Shown one piece after another: positions 11,986-25,900 of a stretch of 64,000 nt of DNA; within the stretch, counting starts at the first letter, position 1; each line of letters begins with the position of its first letter. The stretch is from NCBI GenBank assembly GCA_963383645.1, contig OY726560.1, forward strand, positions 29,333,800 through 29,397,799. Direction: 5' to 3'. The stretch is from Muscardinus avellanarius. Taxonomy: Eukaryota; Chordata; Mammalia; Rodentia; Gliridae. The notes under the pieces are model-generated. The model was not told the DNA's origin. It saw only the letters and a list, made by a program, of their open reading frames with translations, and searched no databases. Both the position numbers and the translations under genes were made by a program.

Positions 11986-13404
11986 CCTCCACATAACATA
12001 TAAGGCTGGTTATCCACTGTATTCGCAAAGAAAATATTAACTTCTAGCACATACATCCTAATATACAAATTAAGTTTTAACTGAATTAGTGGTTTGACTT
12101 GAAAGAAAATACTTTGTCACTTTGAGTAAATAAGCAATGTTTTGTCTATAATAATTAAAATAAACAGCAAGATAAAAAAATGATACCAATGTGAGATTCT
12201 CTGGATGCATATTATTAGAAAATGTATAATGGTATCATTTTTGTTACTTTTTGTACACTAGAATAGTATTTGTCTCTTTGTATTCCAAAAAAACTCAAGT
12301 GGAGTGAAAGACTTTTATTGCTTCATTGGTAGTCTAGTTTCACTATTTCTTCATAGGTTGGCAAGACCATGCAATGAGCCAATAGATTATTTGAAAAAAA
12401 TCAATAAATATTTTGTCTTTAATAGGTTATAGAACACCAGAACCTTCAGAAATATAGTATAAATGGATCGATATTGGAAAAATCTTGAGTCACTCCATTT
12501 GTTCAATAAAAATTTGAGTATAATATTTCATTTATATCATATTTTACTTTCAGAAGTCAAATATTCTAAATATTTTTTTCTACAAGTACATTTAACTAGT
12601 GTACTGTCACATTTGAAATTGTATGTAGGCAACTGTTAGCTCAGGATTTCACCTACAATATCCCAGGTTTGAAATGGACCCATTCTCCATTTATGTAAAT
12701 AAATTTTTTATTAGCATAGGTCATATGTATTTGTTTACTTATTGTCTATGTCTTCTCATACTACAGTGGCAGAGATACTTATTTGCAACAGAAACTATTT
12801 GTCTCACAAAAGCCTTAAATACTTCTATCTGACCCTTTATAAAAATGGCCACATGGCCCATTTCATTTCCAGGTCTAAATATCATGTTCAGTGTCTTATC
12901 AATGCATATGCTACTTGTAATTGAGCTCATAATTTAATTCATAATTCTAGAACATTTCTCTTTTGAGCCATTTTTTCTTAGTATTCTTCCTAAAATTATA
13001 TACTTCCCTTGCCTTTTCTCAAACAGTTTCATAGAAATCTGAGGCTTTAGTTTTCATCTTTTACTGCACACTCCCTTTGAGTGCATCTGCTTCTTGAGAC
13101 AAGTAGAGAGAAGACACAGAGAGAGGAAATGAGCAAAGGAGATTTGCCCATGCCCTTGGTAGAACACTTTCTCCAATTTAAGAAAAGGGGTGCTCTTTCC
13201 ACAAAATAGAAGTTACTTTTCCAGTTGTCATTGCTGTTTTCATCACTACTGGTACCTCTGCCACTGTGAGGATCACCTAAAAGATAAAAAAGAAAAAAAA
13301 TAAGTAAATTCATCCACTCTCTCTGACCCTTAGATACAGCCTTACTTAACTTTGAGGTCACAAAGTAAGAATTTCTCTTTAAGATGTTTCCATCCCCACC
13401 TAAA
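11986..13404. other. Non-coding stretch, no gene seen
   Basis: AT-rich with no recognised repeat or exon. A 128-residue minus-strand frame (13047-13433) runs into the SINE's poly(T) and has no family resemblance I can see. Confidence 0.55.
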
Positions 13405-13675
13405 TTTCTTTTTCTTTTTTTTTTTTCTTTCATTTTTTTTTTCTTTCTTTCTTTTTTTTTTTTTTTTTTTTTTTGGTGGTACTGGGAGTGGAACCCAGGG
13501 GCTTTCTACCTCTGGGCTATAATCCCAAACCTATTTTATATTTTATTTGAAAACAGGGTCTCACTAAGTTGCTGAGAGCTTCACTAAGTAGCTGAGGCTG
13601 GCTTCGAACCTGTGTGATCCTCCTGTCTCAGCCTTTCAAGTGCAGGGATTACAAGCATGCACCACAATGCCTGGC
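13405..13675 (-). mobile_element. B1-dID SINE, long form, antisense
   Basis: A long T/CTTT-rich tail (13405-13474), then GGTGGTACTGGGAGTGGAACC (ID half), CACTAAGTTGCTGAGAG (long-form doubling) and the reversed B1 start near 13675. Confidence 0.93.
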
Positions 13676-14935
13676 ATATACCTAAGTTTCTAATTCTTTT
13701 TTATTTAGGCTTGAAAATATCAAAGGTATATTTATTAAACTGGGACGATTTCCGAAAGGTTGAGTAATGTATCAAATTTTTGTCTACTTCCTCAGGCCTC
13801 CTAAAGAAGTTACTGATTTTTCAGAGTCTTCATGTAGATCCTCCTGAGTTCTTTCAAATCAATAGTCACATTCAGTGGAAGGGACAGGGTGGATAGTAGT
13901 GCTTAGATTTTCTTGCCAAAGAACCAAAACTGTTTGATAAGGTTTATTTTTTTTTAATTTGAATAATATATTTGTGGAGGAACAAATAAGAACTTGCTAA
14001 CCAGACTGGTGCATTTAAATTTTATCCTATCATAAGAATCTTCCAGGCTTTTATTCCTTATCTTTTGAATTCTAACATATGTTGTCAGAAGAAAGAAGAC
14101 AATAGCTCCATTTCAGAAACCATTCTTCAGGATCAGATGGGCTGAATATTATTTGATCCTCTTAAAGCATCTGTAAAGAATTTCATCTTAGTTTCTCCTT
14201 AAAAATAACATCCAGTGTCATGCTATATCAACATCTATTCTTATCTTAACCTTGTTTATCCTAATAGCCTAAGTATATAGTTACTTAAAATATTATCTAT
14301 TAAGCTGATATTCTCCTCTTCAGAGAAATTTTTGCTGATATTTGGAGAGACTTTCTATTATAGTTTTCTCTAAATGGCATAATTGTTTTACTTTCTAATC
14401 TCCTCACCATTGTTAGGAGCTAGGGCCCTTTCAAATTTTCTTTTCTATGTTTTTAATAAGCAGAAACAAACACACACAAATGCCCAAATAACCTAAAAGT
14501 GTAGTGGCTTAAAATAATAGTAAAATGGTTGAAAATAAATTTTATTTTTTGATATTTAGTTATAGCTACTAATTTAGTTATGTAAAAACTTCTGGAAAAA
14601 ATCTGCCATATGGAAAACAATCAACAGTCAAATAATTGTTTCAGTAACATTTCCAAGAGGCTAGCTAGTGACATAAATTACATTATTACAGAAATTTAAA
14701 AATAAAAATATATTGCTTCTAAGATTTTTAATGATAGTAAGCATAATTGTGATATTTATATTGCTAAGTTCTTTATCCAATTGATCTTAGTATTCCAAAC
14801 TATAGATTTAATGTAAAAAATTCAGCATGATTGATAGAAGATATAATTGAAGGATAGATTTCACTATTTATTAAATGAAAGTTTAGAAACAAGATTAGCA
14901 AAAATTTGATCATGTACTCTAGAGATAAAAGAATG
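13676..14935. other. Non-coding stretch, no gene seen
   Basis: AT-rich unique DNA with no recognisable element. Confidence 0.55.
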
Positions 14936-14978
14936 AAAAGAGCCAGGTATGGTGGCAAATATTTGTAATCCCATTACC
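14936..14978 (+). mobile_element. SINE 5' remnant (B1 head)
   Basis: Only AGCCAGGTATGGTGGC and TTTGTAATCCCATTACC are recognisable. The remainder is missing and a CA microsatellite follows. Confidence 0.5.
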
Positions 14979-14997
14979 CCTGGGTATTTTTCCCAAT

Positions 14998-14998
<1 letters not shown>

Positions 14999-15040
<42 letters not shown>

Positions 15041-15050
15041 GCACGCACAC
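14999..15050 (+). repeat. (CA)n microsatellite
   Basis: CA repeat with a few CACG variants at its end. Confidence 0.97.
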
Positions 15051-15084
15051 TAAAAAGACAAGCCATATAGTGGGTAGAAATTTG

Positions 15085-16015
15085 GAAAAATCATGTGTCT
15101 GATAAAACTTGTGTATCAGGAATATATAAATCACTATCAAAACTCAATCATAAAAAACAATAAAAGTGCAAAAATGTGAGCAAACACTTTGTCAAGAAGA
15201 TAAATAGGCAAATAGGCATATAAGAAGATAAATTGGCAAATACAAAGATGTAATCATTAGTCAACAATTTGATTTATTATACACCCATGTGAATGGTAAT
15301 ATTAAATGCTAAGCATAGCATGTGAGGAGATTATTGCTTTTATATATTACATTTAAGAAAAAACATGGAAAAGCCACTCTAGAGAAATACTTTTGACATT
15401 TTTAAAAACATTTAAATATAACTTAATACATTACCTAATCTTTTCACTCATAAATGCACCCAAGAGGATTGAAAGTATAAGCTCAAAGAAAGATCTATTC
15501 ACAGATGTTCAAAGCAGCATTATTTGTAATAACCAAATATTGGAAATAAACTAAACATCCTTTAACAGGTCAATATTAAGCAAATTATGGTGTGTAAAAA
15601 TACTAAGAAACTACTAAGCAGCAAAATAATGATTAATGAACAGGAATATATATGGATAACTCTAAACAACAGATGAATTTCAAATATACTGAGTCAAAAA
15701 AGCTAGGCAAAAGTGTGCACAGGTTATTAATTTATTTATACAAAATTAGAAAATGCAAGTTAACATATTAGTACAAATTCAGATCAATAGTTAGATATGA
15801 ATGTGGGGGAGAGGAAAGAGTGAGAGCAATTTTCAATGGATATGGAAAAAATTTGGAGAAAAAATTACATCTGTATTATTTTGGCGATAGTGATAGTTTC
15901 ACAAGCATGTGTGTGTGTGTGTGCGTGTGTGTGTGTATGCTTGTGTGCTGGTGTGTGAACTTATCAGATTGTACTCTTATTATATATAGTTTGCTACATG
16001 CAAATTAAAACTTAA
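15085..16015 (+). mobile_element. Ancient L1M 3' end (ORF2 C-terminus and 3' UTR)
   Basis: Sense-strand old mammalian L1: GTGTATCAGGAATATATAAA, TTCAAAGCAGCATTATTTGTAATA and a GTGGGGGAGAGG-type 3' UTR segment, then GTGATAGTTTCACAAG before a GT run (about 15908-15938). Heavily decayed. Confidence 0.8.
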
Positions 16016-16536
16016 TTGGTTTTTTATTAAGTCTATATTCATGACTGCTATAGTTGTATTATTGAACATGCATATGAAAATGCTTAAAGATATTTTATTT
16101 TAAAGTATATCAAAATATATCAAAGTTGAATTTGGTGGCACACACATTAATAAGTTAAAATATATCAGGTGTCTATAATGAATACAAGAATAGGAACATC
16201 TCTGAATTCTGGAATGAAATAAATTTATTTATTTATTTCCAAAAAATAAAAGGCTTTTATATGAACCTGGGGAACTATAGGAAAATAAAAAGTAGAAAGA
16301 TGAAAAGGCATTAAATTTCTAATTTGTATGAAGGTATGTGACACTATACTTAAGTAACTGAATTGTGTAGTACTTAGTACTAAGTACAATTAGTCCTAAA
16401 ATAGACATATACTCTTAACTTTAAAGATATCAAGATAATACTGTAGAAATAAAAATAAAATTTCCTTCATATTTTCTCACTTGTTACTTTACATTTTTAG
16501 GTTTTGAACTCGCTTTGACCAAGTAAACTAACTTGT
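16016..16536. other. AT-rich flank of the composite element
   Basis: Unique AT-rich DNA; no feature recognised. Its sharp contrast with the GC-rich insert beginning at about 16.7 kb marks the insertion. Confidence 0.6.
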
Positions 16537-16552
16537 CATAATACTGTAATTT
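16537..16552 (+). repeat. Target-site duplication, left copy
   Basis: CATAATACTGTAATTT, identical to 27438-27453. In element orientation the cleavage context is CTTT/AAATT, close to the L1 endonuclease preference (TTTT/AA). Confidence 0.9.
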
Positions 16553-16985
16553 TTTTTTTTTGTTTTTGTTTTTGTTTTTATTTATTTTTTTTAATTAATT
16601 TATTTTTTAAATTGGTGCATTGTAGTCATATATCAATCACATTGGAGTACAAGACTTGAGAGGATATACAAGCACACATCATCCAATTAGCCCTCCTCCA
16701 GCCCCCGTCCCATTCCCTCCCCCTCCCTCCATCCCACACTTCTTTGGTGATTTACTTTGATACATTTGTTTATGTACCTCCTGCGTTTTAAAGAGGCTCC
16801 GTCCTCCAGTATTACATACCCTCTGATTGGTCACATTAGTTGCTTCACTATAGGGCCCTTTCTATAGCTCAACCTCTTCCTGTTGCCCTTTTCCTCCTAG
16901 TTATTGCTGATTAAGAGAAGCGTCTGATTTATATTTTCTGCGATATTTCTCTGTGCATGCTGCGTTGCAAGTACCAATCCCACTC
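16553..16985 (-). mobile_element. Composite element 3' module: L1 3' UTR and poly(A)
   Basis: Starts with T-rich DNA (the reversed tail), then TTGGTGCATTGTAGTCATAT, a C-rich CCCGTCCCATTCCC block and AAGAGAAGCGTCTGATTTAT. It matches 10745-11050 (reversed) and the 3' UTRs of L1 copies elsewhere in the window. This module is the likely handle by which L1 machinery recognises the RNA. Confidence 0.88.
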
Positions 16986-16989
16986 TTGA

Positions 16990-19900
16990 TGGTCCCAGTA
17001 GTGGCCTGGCTACTCAGTGGACTGATCCAGACCTCGCTGGCTCAAGCAGCGGCCTTGCCTCATGGGAGGACCCAGTTCTGGTCTCGCTGGCCCCTGAACC
17101 GGTCAAACCCCTAAGCTGGCTTTGGTCCCGACCTTGGAGGCCCCAACACTGGTAATGTCTCACAGCAGGCTCCGATGACGGCCTCACTGGCCCCAGCACT
17201 GGCTTAACCCCTTGGCAGGCTCTTATCCTGGCCTCAGAGGCCCCAGTACCGACCTTGCCTCAAGGCAGGCTCCGATCCCAGCCTAGCTGGCCCCAGCACC
17301 GGCCTAATCCCTCGGCAGGCTCCGATCCCGGCCTCGGAGACCCCAGCACTGGTCATGCCTCAAGGCAGGCTCCGATGCCGGCCTCGCTGGCCCCAGCACC
17401 GGCCTAACCCCTAGGCAGGCTCATATCCTGGCCTCGGAGGCCCCAGTACCGGCCTTGCCTCACGGCAGGCTCCGATGCCAGCCTCGCTGGCCCCAGCACC
17501 GGCCTAACCCCTCGGCAGGCTCTTATCCTGGCCTAGAGGCCCCAGTACTGGCCTTGCCTCAAGGCAGGATTCGATGCCGGCCTCACTGGCCCCAGCACTG
17601 GCCTAACCCCTCGGCAGGCTCTTATCCTGGCCTCGGAAGCCCCAGTACCGGCCTTGCCTCAAGGCAGGCTCCGATGCCGGCCTCGCTGGCCCCAGCACTG
17701 GCCTAACCCCTTGGCAGGCTCCGATCCCGGCCTCGGAGGCCCCAGCACTGGTCATGCCTCAAGGCAGGCTCCGATGCCGGCCTCGCTGGCCCCAGCACCG
17801 GCCTAACCCCTCGGCAGGCTCTTATCCTGGCCTCGGAGGCCCCAGTACCGGCTTTGCCTCACGGCAGGCTCCGATGCCGGCCTCGCTGGCCCCAGCACCG
17901 GCCTAACCCCTCAGCAGGCTCTTATCCTGGACTCGGAGGCTCCAGTACCGGCCTTGCCTCACGGCAGGCTCCGATGCCGGCCTCGCTGGCCCCAGCACCT
18001 GCCTAACCCCTCAGCAGGCTCTTATCCTGGACTCGGAGGCTCCAGTACCGGCCTTGCCTCACGGCAGGCTCCGATGCCGGCCTCGCTGGCCCCAGCACCT
18101 GCCTAACCCCTCGGCAAGCTCTTATCCTGGCCTTGGCGGCGCCAGTACCGGCCTTGCCTCACGGCAGGCTACGATGCCGGCCTCGCTGGCCCCAGCAGCG
18201 GCCTAACCCCTCGGCAGGCTCTTATCCTGGCCTCGAGGCCCCAGTACCGGCCTTGCCTCAAGGCAGGCTCCGATGCCGGCCTCGCTGGCCCCAGCACCGG
18301 CCTAACCCCTCGGCAGGCTCTTATCCTGGCCTCGGAGGCCCCAGTACCGGCCTTGCCTCACGGCAGGCTCCGATGCCGGCCTCACTGGCCCCAGCAGCGG
18401 CCTAACCCCTCGGCAGGCTCCGATCCCGGCCTCTGAGGCCCCAGTACCGGCCTTGCCTCAAGGCAGGCTCCGATGCCGGCCTCGCTGGCCCCAGCACTGG
18501 CCTAACCCCTCGGCAGGCTCTTATCCTGGCCTCAGAGGCCCCAGTACCGGCCTTGCTCAAGGCAGGCTCCGATCCCGGCCTAGCTGGCCCCAGCACCGGC
18601 CTAATCCCTCGGCAGGCTCCGATCCCGGCCTTGGAGACCCCAGCACTGGTCATGCCTCAAGGCAGGCTCCGATGCCGGCCTCGCTGGCCCCAGCACCGGC
18701 CTAACCCCTAGGCAGGCTCATATCCTGGCCTCGGAGGCCCCAGTACCGGCCTTGCCTCACGGCAGGCTCCGATGCCGGCCTCGCTGGCCCCAGCACCGGC
18801 CTAACCCCTCGGCATGCTCCGATCCCGGCCTCGGAGGCCCCAGCACTGGTCATGCCTCACGGCAGGCTCCGCTGCCGGACTCGCTGGCCCCAGCACCGGC
18901 CTAACCCCTCGGCAGGCTCTTATCCTGGCCTAGAGGCCCCAGTACCGGCATTGCCTCAAGGCAGGCTCCGATGCCGGCCTCGCTGGCCCCAGCACTGGCC
19001 TAACCCCTTGGCAGGCTCCGATCCCGGCCTCGGAGGCCCCAGCACTGGTCATGCCTCAAGGCAGGCTCCGATGCCGGCCTCGCTGGCCCCAGCACCGGTC
19101 TAACCCCTCGGCAGGCTCTTATCCTGGCCTAGAGGCCCCAGTACCGGCCTTGCCTCAAGGCAGGCTCCGATGCCGGCCTCACTGGCCCCAGCACTGACCT
19201 AACCCCTCGGCAGGCTCTTATCCTGGCCTCGGAGGCCCCAGTACCGGCCTTGCCTCTCGGCAGACTCCGATGCCGGCCTCGCTGGCCCCAGCACCGGCCT
19301 AACCCCTCGGCAGGCTCCGATGCCGGCCTCGCTGGCCCCAGCACAGGCCTAAACCCTCGGCAAGCTCTTATCCTGGCCTTGGCGGAGCCAGTACCGGCTT
19401 TGCCTCACGGCAGGCTACGATGCCAGCCTCGCTGGCCCCAGCAGCGGCCTAACCCCTCGGCAGGCTCTTATCCTGGCCTCGAGGCCCCAGTACCGGCCTT
19501 GCCTCAAGGCAGGCTCCGATGCCGGCCTCGCTGGCCCCAGCACCGGCCTAACCCCTCGGCAGGCTCTTATCCTGGCCTCGGAGGCCCCAGTACCGGCCTT
19601 GCCTCATGGCAGGCTCCGATGCCGGCCTCACTGGCCCCAGCAACGGCCTAACCCCTCGGCATGCTCCGATCCCGGCCTCTGAGGCCCCAGTACCGGCCTT
19701 ACCTCAAGGCAGTCTCCGATGCCGGCCTCGCTGGCCTCAGCACCGGCCTAACCCCTCGGCATGCTCCAATCCCGGCCTCAGAGGCCCCAGCACTGGTCAT
19801 GCCTCAAGGCAGGCTCCGATGCCGGCCTAGCTGGCCCCAGCACCGGCCTAACCCCTCAGCAGGCTCTTATCCTGGCCACGGAGGCCCCAGTACCGGCCTT

Positions 19901-22900
19901 GCCTCACGGCAGGCTCCGATGCCGGCCTCGCTGGCCCCAGCACCGGCCTAACCCCTCGGCATGCTCCGATCCCGGCCTCGGAGGCCCCAGCACTGGTCAT
20001 GCCTCACGGCAGGCTCCGATGCCGGCCTCGTTGGCCCCAGCACTGGCCTAACCCCTCGGCAAGCTCTTATCCTGGCCTTGGAGGCCCCAGTACTGGCCTT
20101 GCCTCACGGCAGGCTCCGATGCCGGCCTCGCTGGCCCCAGCACCGGCCTAACCCCTCGGCAGGCTCTTATCCTGGCCTCGAGGCCCCAGTACCGGCCTTG
20201 CCTCAAGTCAGGCTCCGATGCCGGCCTCGCTGGCCCCAGCACCGGCCTAACCCCTCGGCAAGCTCTTATCCTGGCCTCGGAGGCCCCAGCACTGGTCATG
20301 CCTCACGGCAGGCTCCGCTGCCGGCCTCGTTGGCCCCAGCACCGGCCTAACCCCTCGGCAAGCTCTTATCCTGGCCTTGGAGGCCCCAGTACCGGCCTTG
20401 CCTCACGGCAGGCTCCGATGCCGGCCTCGCTGGCCCCAGCATCGGCCTAACCCCTCGGCAGGCTCTTATCCTGGCCTCGAGGCCCCAGTACCGGCCTTGC
20501 CTCAAGGCAGGCTCCGATGCCGGCCTCACTGGCCCCAGCAGCGGCCTAACCCCTCGGCAGGCTCCGATCCCGGCCTCTGAGGCCCCAGTACCGGCCTTGC
20601 CTCAAGGCAGGCTCCGATGCCGGCCTCGCTGGCCCCAGCACTGGCCTAACCCCTCGGCAGGCTCTTATCCTGGCCTCAGAGGCCCCAGTACCGGCCTTGC
20701 TCAAGGCAGGCTCCGATCCCGGCCTAGCTGGCCCCAGCACCGGCCTAATCCCTCGGCAGGCTCCGATCCCGGCCTTGGAGACCCCAGCACTGGTCATGCC
20801 TCAAGGCAGGCTCCGATGCCGGCCTCGCTGGCCCCAGCACCGGCCTAACCCCTAGGCAGGCTCATATCCTGGCCTCGGAGGCCCCAGTACCGGCCTTGCC
20901 TCACGGCAGGCTCCGATGCCGGCCTCGCTGGCCCCAGCACCGGCCTAACCCCTCGGCATGCTCCGATCCCGGCCTCGGAGGCCCCAGCACTGGTCATGCC
21001 TCACGGCAGGCTCCGCTGCCGGACTCGCTGGCCCCAGCACCGGCCTAACCCCTCGGCAGGCTCTTATCCTGGCCTAGAGGCCCCAGTACCGGCATTGCCT
21101 CAAGGCAGGCTCCGATGCCGGCCTCGCTGGCCCCAGCACTGGCCTAACCCCTTGGCAGGCTCCGATCCCGGCCTCGGAGGCCCCAGCACTGGTCATGCCT
21201 CAAGGCAGGCTCCGATGCCGGCCTCGCTGGCCCCAGCACCGGTCTAACCCCTCGGCAGGCTCTTATCCTGGCCTAGAGGCCCCAGTACCGGCCTTGCCTC
21301 AAGGCAGGCTCCGATGCCGGCCTCACTGGCCCCAGCACTGGCCTAACCCCTCGGCAGGCTCTTATCCTGGCCTCGGAGGCCCCAGTACCGGCCTTGCCTC
21401 TCGGCAGACTCCGATGCCGGCCTCGCTGGCCCCAGCACCGGCCTAACCCCTCGGCAGGCTCTTATCCTGGCCTCGGAGGCCCCAGTACCGGCCTTGCCTC
21501 ACGGCAGGCTCCGATGCCGGCCTCACTGGCCCCAACAGCGGCCTAACCCCTCGGCATGCTCCGATCCCGGCCTCTGAGGCCCCAGTACCGGCCTTACCTC
21601 AAGGCAGGCTCCGATGCCGGCCTCGCTGGCCTCAGCACCGGCCTAACCCCTCGGCATGCTCCAATCCCGGCCTCAGAGGCCCCAGCACTGGTCATGCCTC
21701 AAGGCAGGCTCCGATGCCGGCCTAGCTGGCCCCAGCACCGGCCTAACCCCTCAGCAGGCTCTTATCCTGGCCACGGAGGCCCCAGTACCGGCCTTGCCTC
21801 ACGGCAGGCTCCGATGCCGGCCTCGCTGGCCCCAGCACCGGCCTAACCCCTCGGCATGCTCCGATCCCGGCCTCGGAGGCCCCAGCACTGGTCATGCCTC
21901 ACGGCAGGCTCCGATGCCGGCCTCGTTGGCCCCAGCACTGGCCTAACCCCTCGGCAAGCTCTTATCCTGGCCTTGGAGGCCCCAGTACTGGCCTTGCCTC
22001 ACGGCAGGCTCCGATGCCGGCCTCGCTGGCCCCAGCACCGGCCTAACCCCTCGGCAGGCTCTTATCCTGGCCTCGAGGCCCCAGTACCGGCCTTGCCTCA
22101 AGTCAGGCTCCGATGCCGGCCTCGCTGGCCCCAGCACCGGCCTAACCCCTCGGCAAGCTCTTATCCTGGCCTCGGAGGCCCCAGCACTGGTCATGCCTCA
22201 CGGCAGGCTCCGCTGCCGGCCTCGTTGGCCCCAGCACCGGCCTAACCCCTCGGCAAGCTCTTATCCTGGCCTTGGAGGCCCCAGTACCGGCCTTGCCTCA
22301 CGGCAGGCTCCGATGCCGGCCTCGCTGGCCCCAGCATCGGCCTAACCCCTCGGCAGGCTCTTATCCTGGCCTCGAGGCCCCAGTACCGGCCTTGCCTCAA
22401 GGCAGGCTCCGATGCCGGCCTCACTGGCCCCAGCAGCGGCCTAACCCCTCGGCATGCTCCGATCCCGGCCTCTGAGGCCCCAGTACCGGCCTTACCTCAA
22501 GGCAGGCTCCGATGCCGGCCTCGCTGGCCTCAGCACCGGCCTAACCCCTCGGCAGGCTCTTATCCTGGCCTCGGAGGCCCCAGTACCGGCCTTGCCTCTC
22601 GGCAGACTCCGATGCCGGCCTCGCTGGCCCCAGCACCGGCCTAACCCCTCGGCAGGCTCCGATGCCGGCCTCGCTGGCCCCAGCACAGGCCTAAACCCTC
22701 GGCAAGCTCTTATCCTGGCCTTGGCGGAGCCAGTACCGGCTTTGCCTCACGGCAGGCTACGATGCCAGCCTCGCTGGCCCCAGCACCGGCCTAACCCCTC
22801 GGCAGGCTCTTATCCTGGCCTCGAGGCCCCAGTACCGGCCTTGCCTCAAGGCAGGCTCCGATGCCGGCCTCGCTGGCCCCAGCACCGGCCTAACCCCTCG

Positions 22901-25900
22901 GCAGGCTCTTATCCTGGCCTCGGAGGCCCCAGTACCGGCCTTGCCTCATGGCAGGCTCCGATGCCGGCCTCACTGGCCCCAGCAGCGGCCTAACCCCTCG
23001 GCATGCTCCGATCCCGGCCTCTGAGGCCCCAGTACCGGCCTTACCTCAAGGCAGGCTCCGATGCCGGCCTCGCTGGCCTCAGCACCGGCCTAACCCCTCG
23101 GCATGCTCCAATCCCGGCCTCAGAGGCCCCAGCACTGGTCATGCCTCAAGGCAGGCTCCGATGCCGGCCTAGCTGGCCCCAGCACCGGCCTAACCCCTCA
23201 GCAGGCTCTTATCCTGGCCACGGAGGCCCCAGTACCGGCCTTGCCTCACGGCAGGCTCCGATGCCGGCCTCGCTGGCCCCAGCACCGGCCTAACCCCTCG
23301 GCATGCTCCGATCCCGGCCTCGGAGGCCCCAGCACTGGTCATGCCTCACGGCAGGCTCCGATGCCGGCCTCGTTGGCCCCAGCACTGGCCTAACCCCTCG
23401 GCAAGCTCTTATCCTGGCCTTGGAGGCCCCAGTACTGGCCTTGCCTCACGGCAGGCTCCGATGCCGGCCTCGCTGGCCCCAGCACCGGCCTAACCCCTCG
23501 GCAGGCTCTTATCCTGGCCTCGAGGCCCCAGTACCGGCCTTGCCTCAAGTCAGGCTCCGATGCCGGCCTCGCTGGCCCCAGCACCGGCCTAACCCCTCGG
23601 CAAGCTCTTATCCTGGCCTCGGAGGCCCCAGCACTGGTCATGCCTCACGGCAGGCTCCGCTGCCGGCCTCGTTGGCCCCAGCACCGGCCTAACCCCTCGG
23701 CAAGCTCTTATCCTGGCCTTGGAGGCCCCAGTACCGGCCTTGCCTCACGGCAGGCTCCGATGCCGGCCTCGCTGGCCCCAGCATCGGCCTAACCCCTCGG
23801 CAGGCTCTTATCCTGGCCTCGAGGCCCCAGTACCGGCCTTGCCTCAAGGCAGGCTCCGATGCCGGCCTCACTGGCCCCAGCAGCGGCCTAACCCCTCGGC
23901 AGGCTCCGATCCCGGCCCCTGAGGCCCCAGTACCGGCCTTGCCTCAAGGCAGGCTCCGATGCCGGCCTCGCTGGCCCCAGCACCGGCCTAACCCCTCGGC
24001 AGGCTCCGATCCCGGCCTCGGAGGCCCCAGCACTGGTCATGCCTCAAGGCAGGCTCCGATGCCGGCCTCTCTGGCCCCAGCACCGGCCTAACCCCTCGGC
24101 AGGCTCTTATCCTGGCCTCGGAGGCCCCAGTTACGGCCTTGCCTCACGGCAGGCTCCGATGCCGGCCTCACTGGCCCCAGCAGCGGCCTAACCCCTCAGC
24201 AGGCTCTTATCCTGGCCTCGGAGGCCCCAGTACCAGCCTTGCCTCACGGCAGGCTCCGATGCCGGCCTCGCTGGCCCCAGCAGCGGCCTAACCCCTCGGC
24301 AGGCTCCGATCCCGGCCTCAGAGGCCCCAGCACTGGTCATGCCTCACGGCAGGCTCCGCTGCCGGCCTCGTTGGCCCCAGCACCGGCCTAACCCCTCGGC
24401 AAGCTCTTATCCTGGCCTTGGAGGCCGCAGTACCGGCCTTGCCTCACGGCAGGCTCCGATGGCAGCCTCGCTGGCCCCAGCACCGGCCTAACCCCTCAGC
24501 AGGCTCTTATCCTGGCCTCGGAGGCCCCAGTACCGGCCTTGCCTCTCGGCAGACTCCGATGCCGGCCTCGCTGGCCCCAGCACCGGCCTAACCCCTCGGC
24601 AGGCTCCGATGCCGGCCTCGCTGGCCCCAGCACCGGCCTAACCCCTCGGCAAGCTCTTATCCTGGCCTTGGAGGCCCCAGTACCGGCCTTGCCTCACGGC
24701 AGGCTCCGATGCCGGCCTCGCTGGCCCCAGCAGCGGCCTAACCCCTCGGCAGGCTCTTATCCTGGCCTCGAGGCCCCAGTACCGGCCTTGCCTCAAGGCA
24801 GGCTCCGATGCCGGCCTCGCTGGCCCCAGCACCGGCCTAACCCCTCGGCAGGCTCTTATCCTGGCCTCGGAGGCCCCAGTACCGGCCTTGCCTCACGGCA
24901 GGCTCCGATGCCGGCCTCACTGGCCCCAGCAGCGGCCTAACTCCTCGGCAGGCTCCGATCCCGGCCTCAGAGGCCCCAGTACGGCCTTGCCTCAAGGCAG
25001 GCTCCGATGCCGGCCTCGCTGGCCCCAGCACCGGCCTAACCCCTCGGCAGGCTCTTATCCTGGCCTCGGAGGCCCCAGTACCGGCCTTGCCTCACGGCAG
25101 GCTCCGATGCCGGCCTCACTGGCCCCAGCAGCGGCCTAACCCCTCGGCAGGCTCCGATCCCGGCCTCAGAGGCCCCAGTACGGCCTTGCCTCAAGGCAGG
25201 CTCCGATGCCGGCCTCGCTGGCCCCAGCACCGGCCTAACCCCTCAGCAGGCTCCGATCCCGGATTTGGAGGCCCCAGCACTGGCTTTGCATCAAGGCAGG
25301 CTCCGATGCCGGCCTCGCTGGCCCCAGCACCGGCCTAACCCCTCAGCAGGCTCTTATCCTGGCTCGGAGGCCCCAGTACCGGCCTTGCCTCACGGCAGAC
25401 TCCGATGCCGGCCTCGCTGGCCCCAGCACCGGCCTAACCCCTCGGCAGGCTCCGATGCTGGCCTCGCTGGCCCCAGCACCGGCCTAACCCCTTGGCAGGC
25501 TCTTATCCCGGCCTCGGAGGTCCCAGTACCGGCCTTGCCTCATGGCAGGCTCCGATGCCGGCCTCGCTAGCCCCAGCACCAGCCTAACCCCTCGGCAGGC
25601 TCTTATCCTGGCCTCGGAGGCCCCAGTACCGGCCTTGCCTCAAGGCAGGCTCCGATGCCGGCCTTGGTGTCCCCAGCACCGGCCTAACCCCTCGGCAGGC
25701 TCTTATCCTGGCCTCGGAGGCCCAAGTACCGGCCTTGCCTCATGGCAGGCTCTGATGCCAGCCTCGCTGGCCCCAGCACCGGCTTAACCCCTCAGCAGGC
25801 TCCGGTCCCGTCCTCGGGGGCCCCAACACTGGCCTTGCCTCACGGCAGGCTCCGATGCCGGCCTCGCTGACCCCAGCACCGGCCTAACCCCTCAGCAAGT

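Noticed and set aside
13047..13433. 128-codon minus-strand frame
   Set aside because: Its start is a T-tract of the neighbouring SINE (poly-Lys/Arg) and the remainder resembles nothing known.
17014..25787. Dozens of 60-180-codon frames rich in Pro/Arg/Gly on both strands
   Set aside because: Products of the 100-bp VNTR period (not a multiple of three). No start context, no conserved protein.
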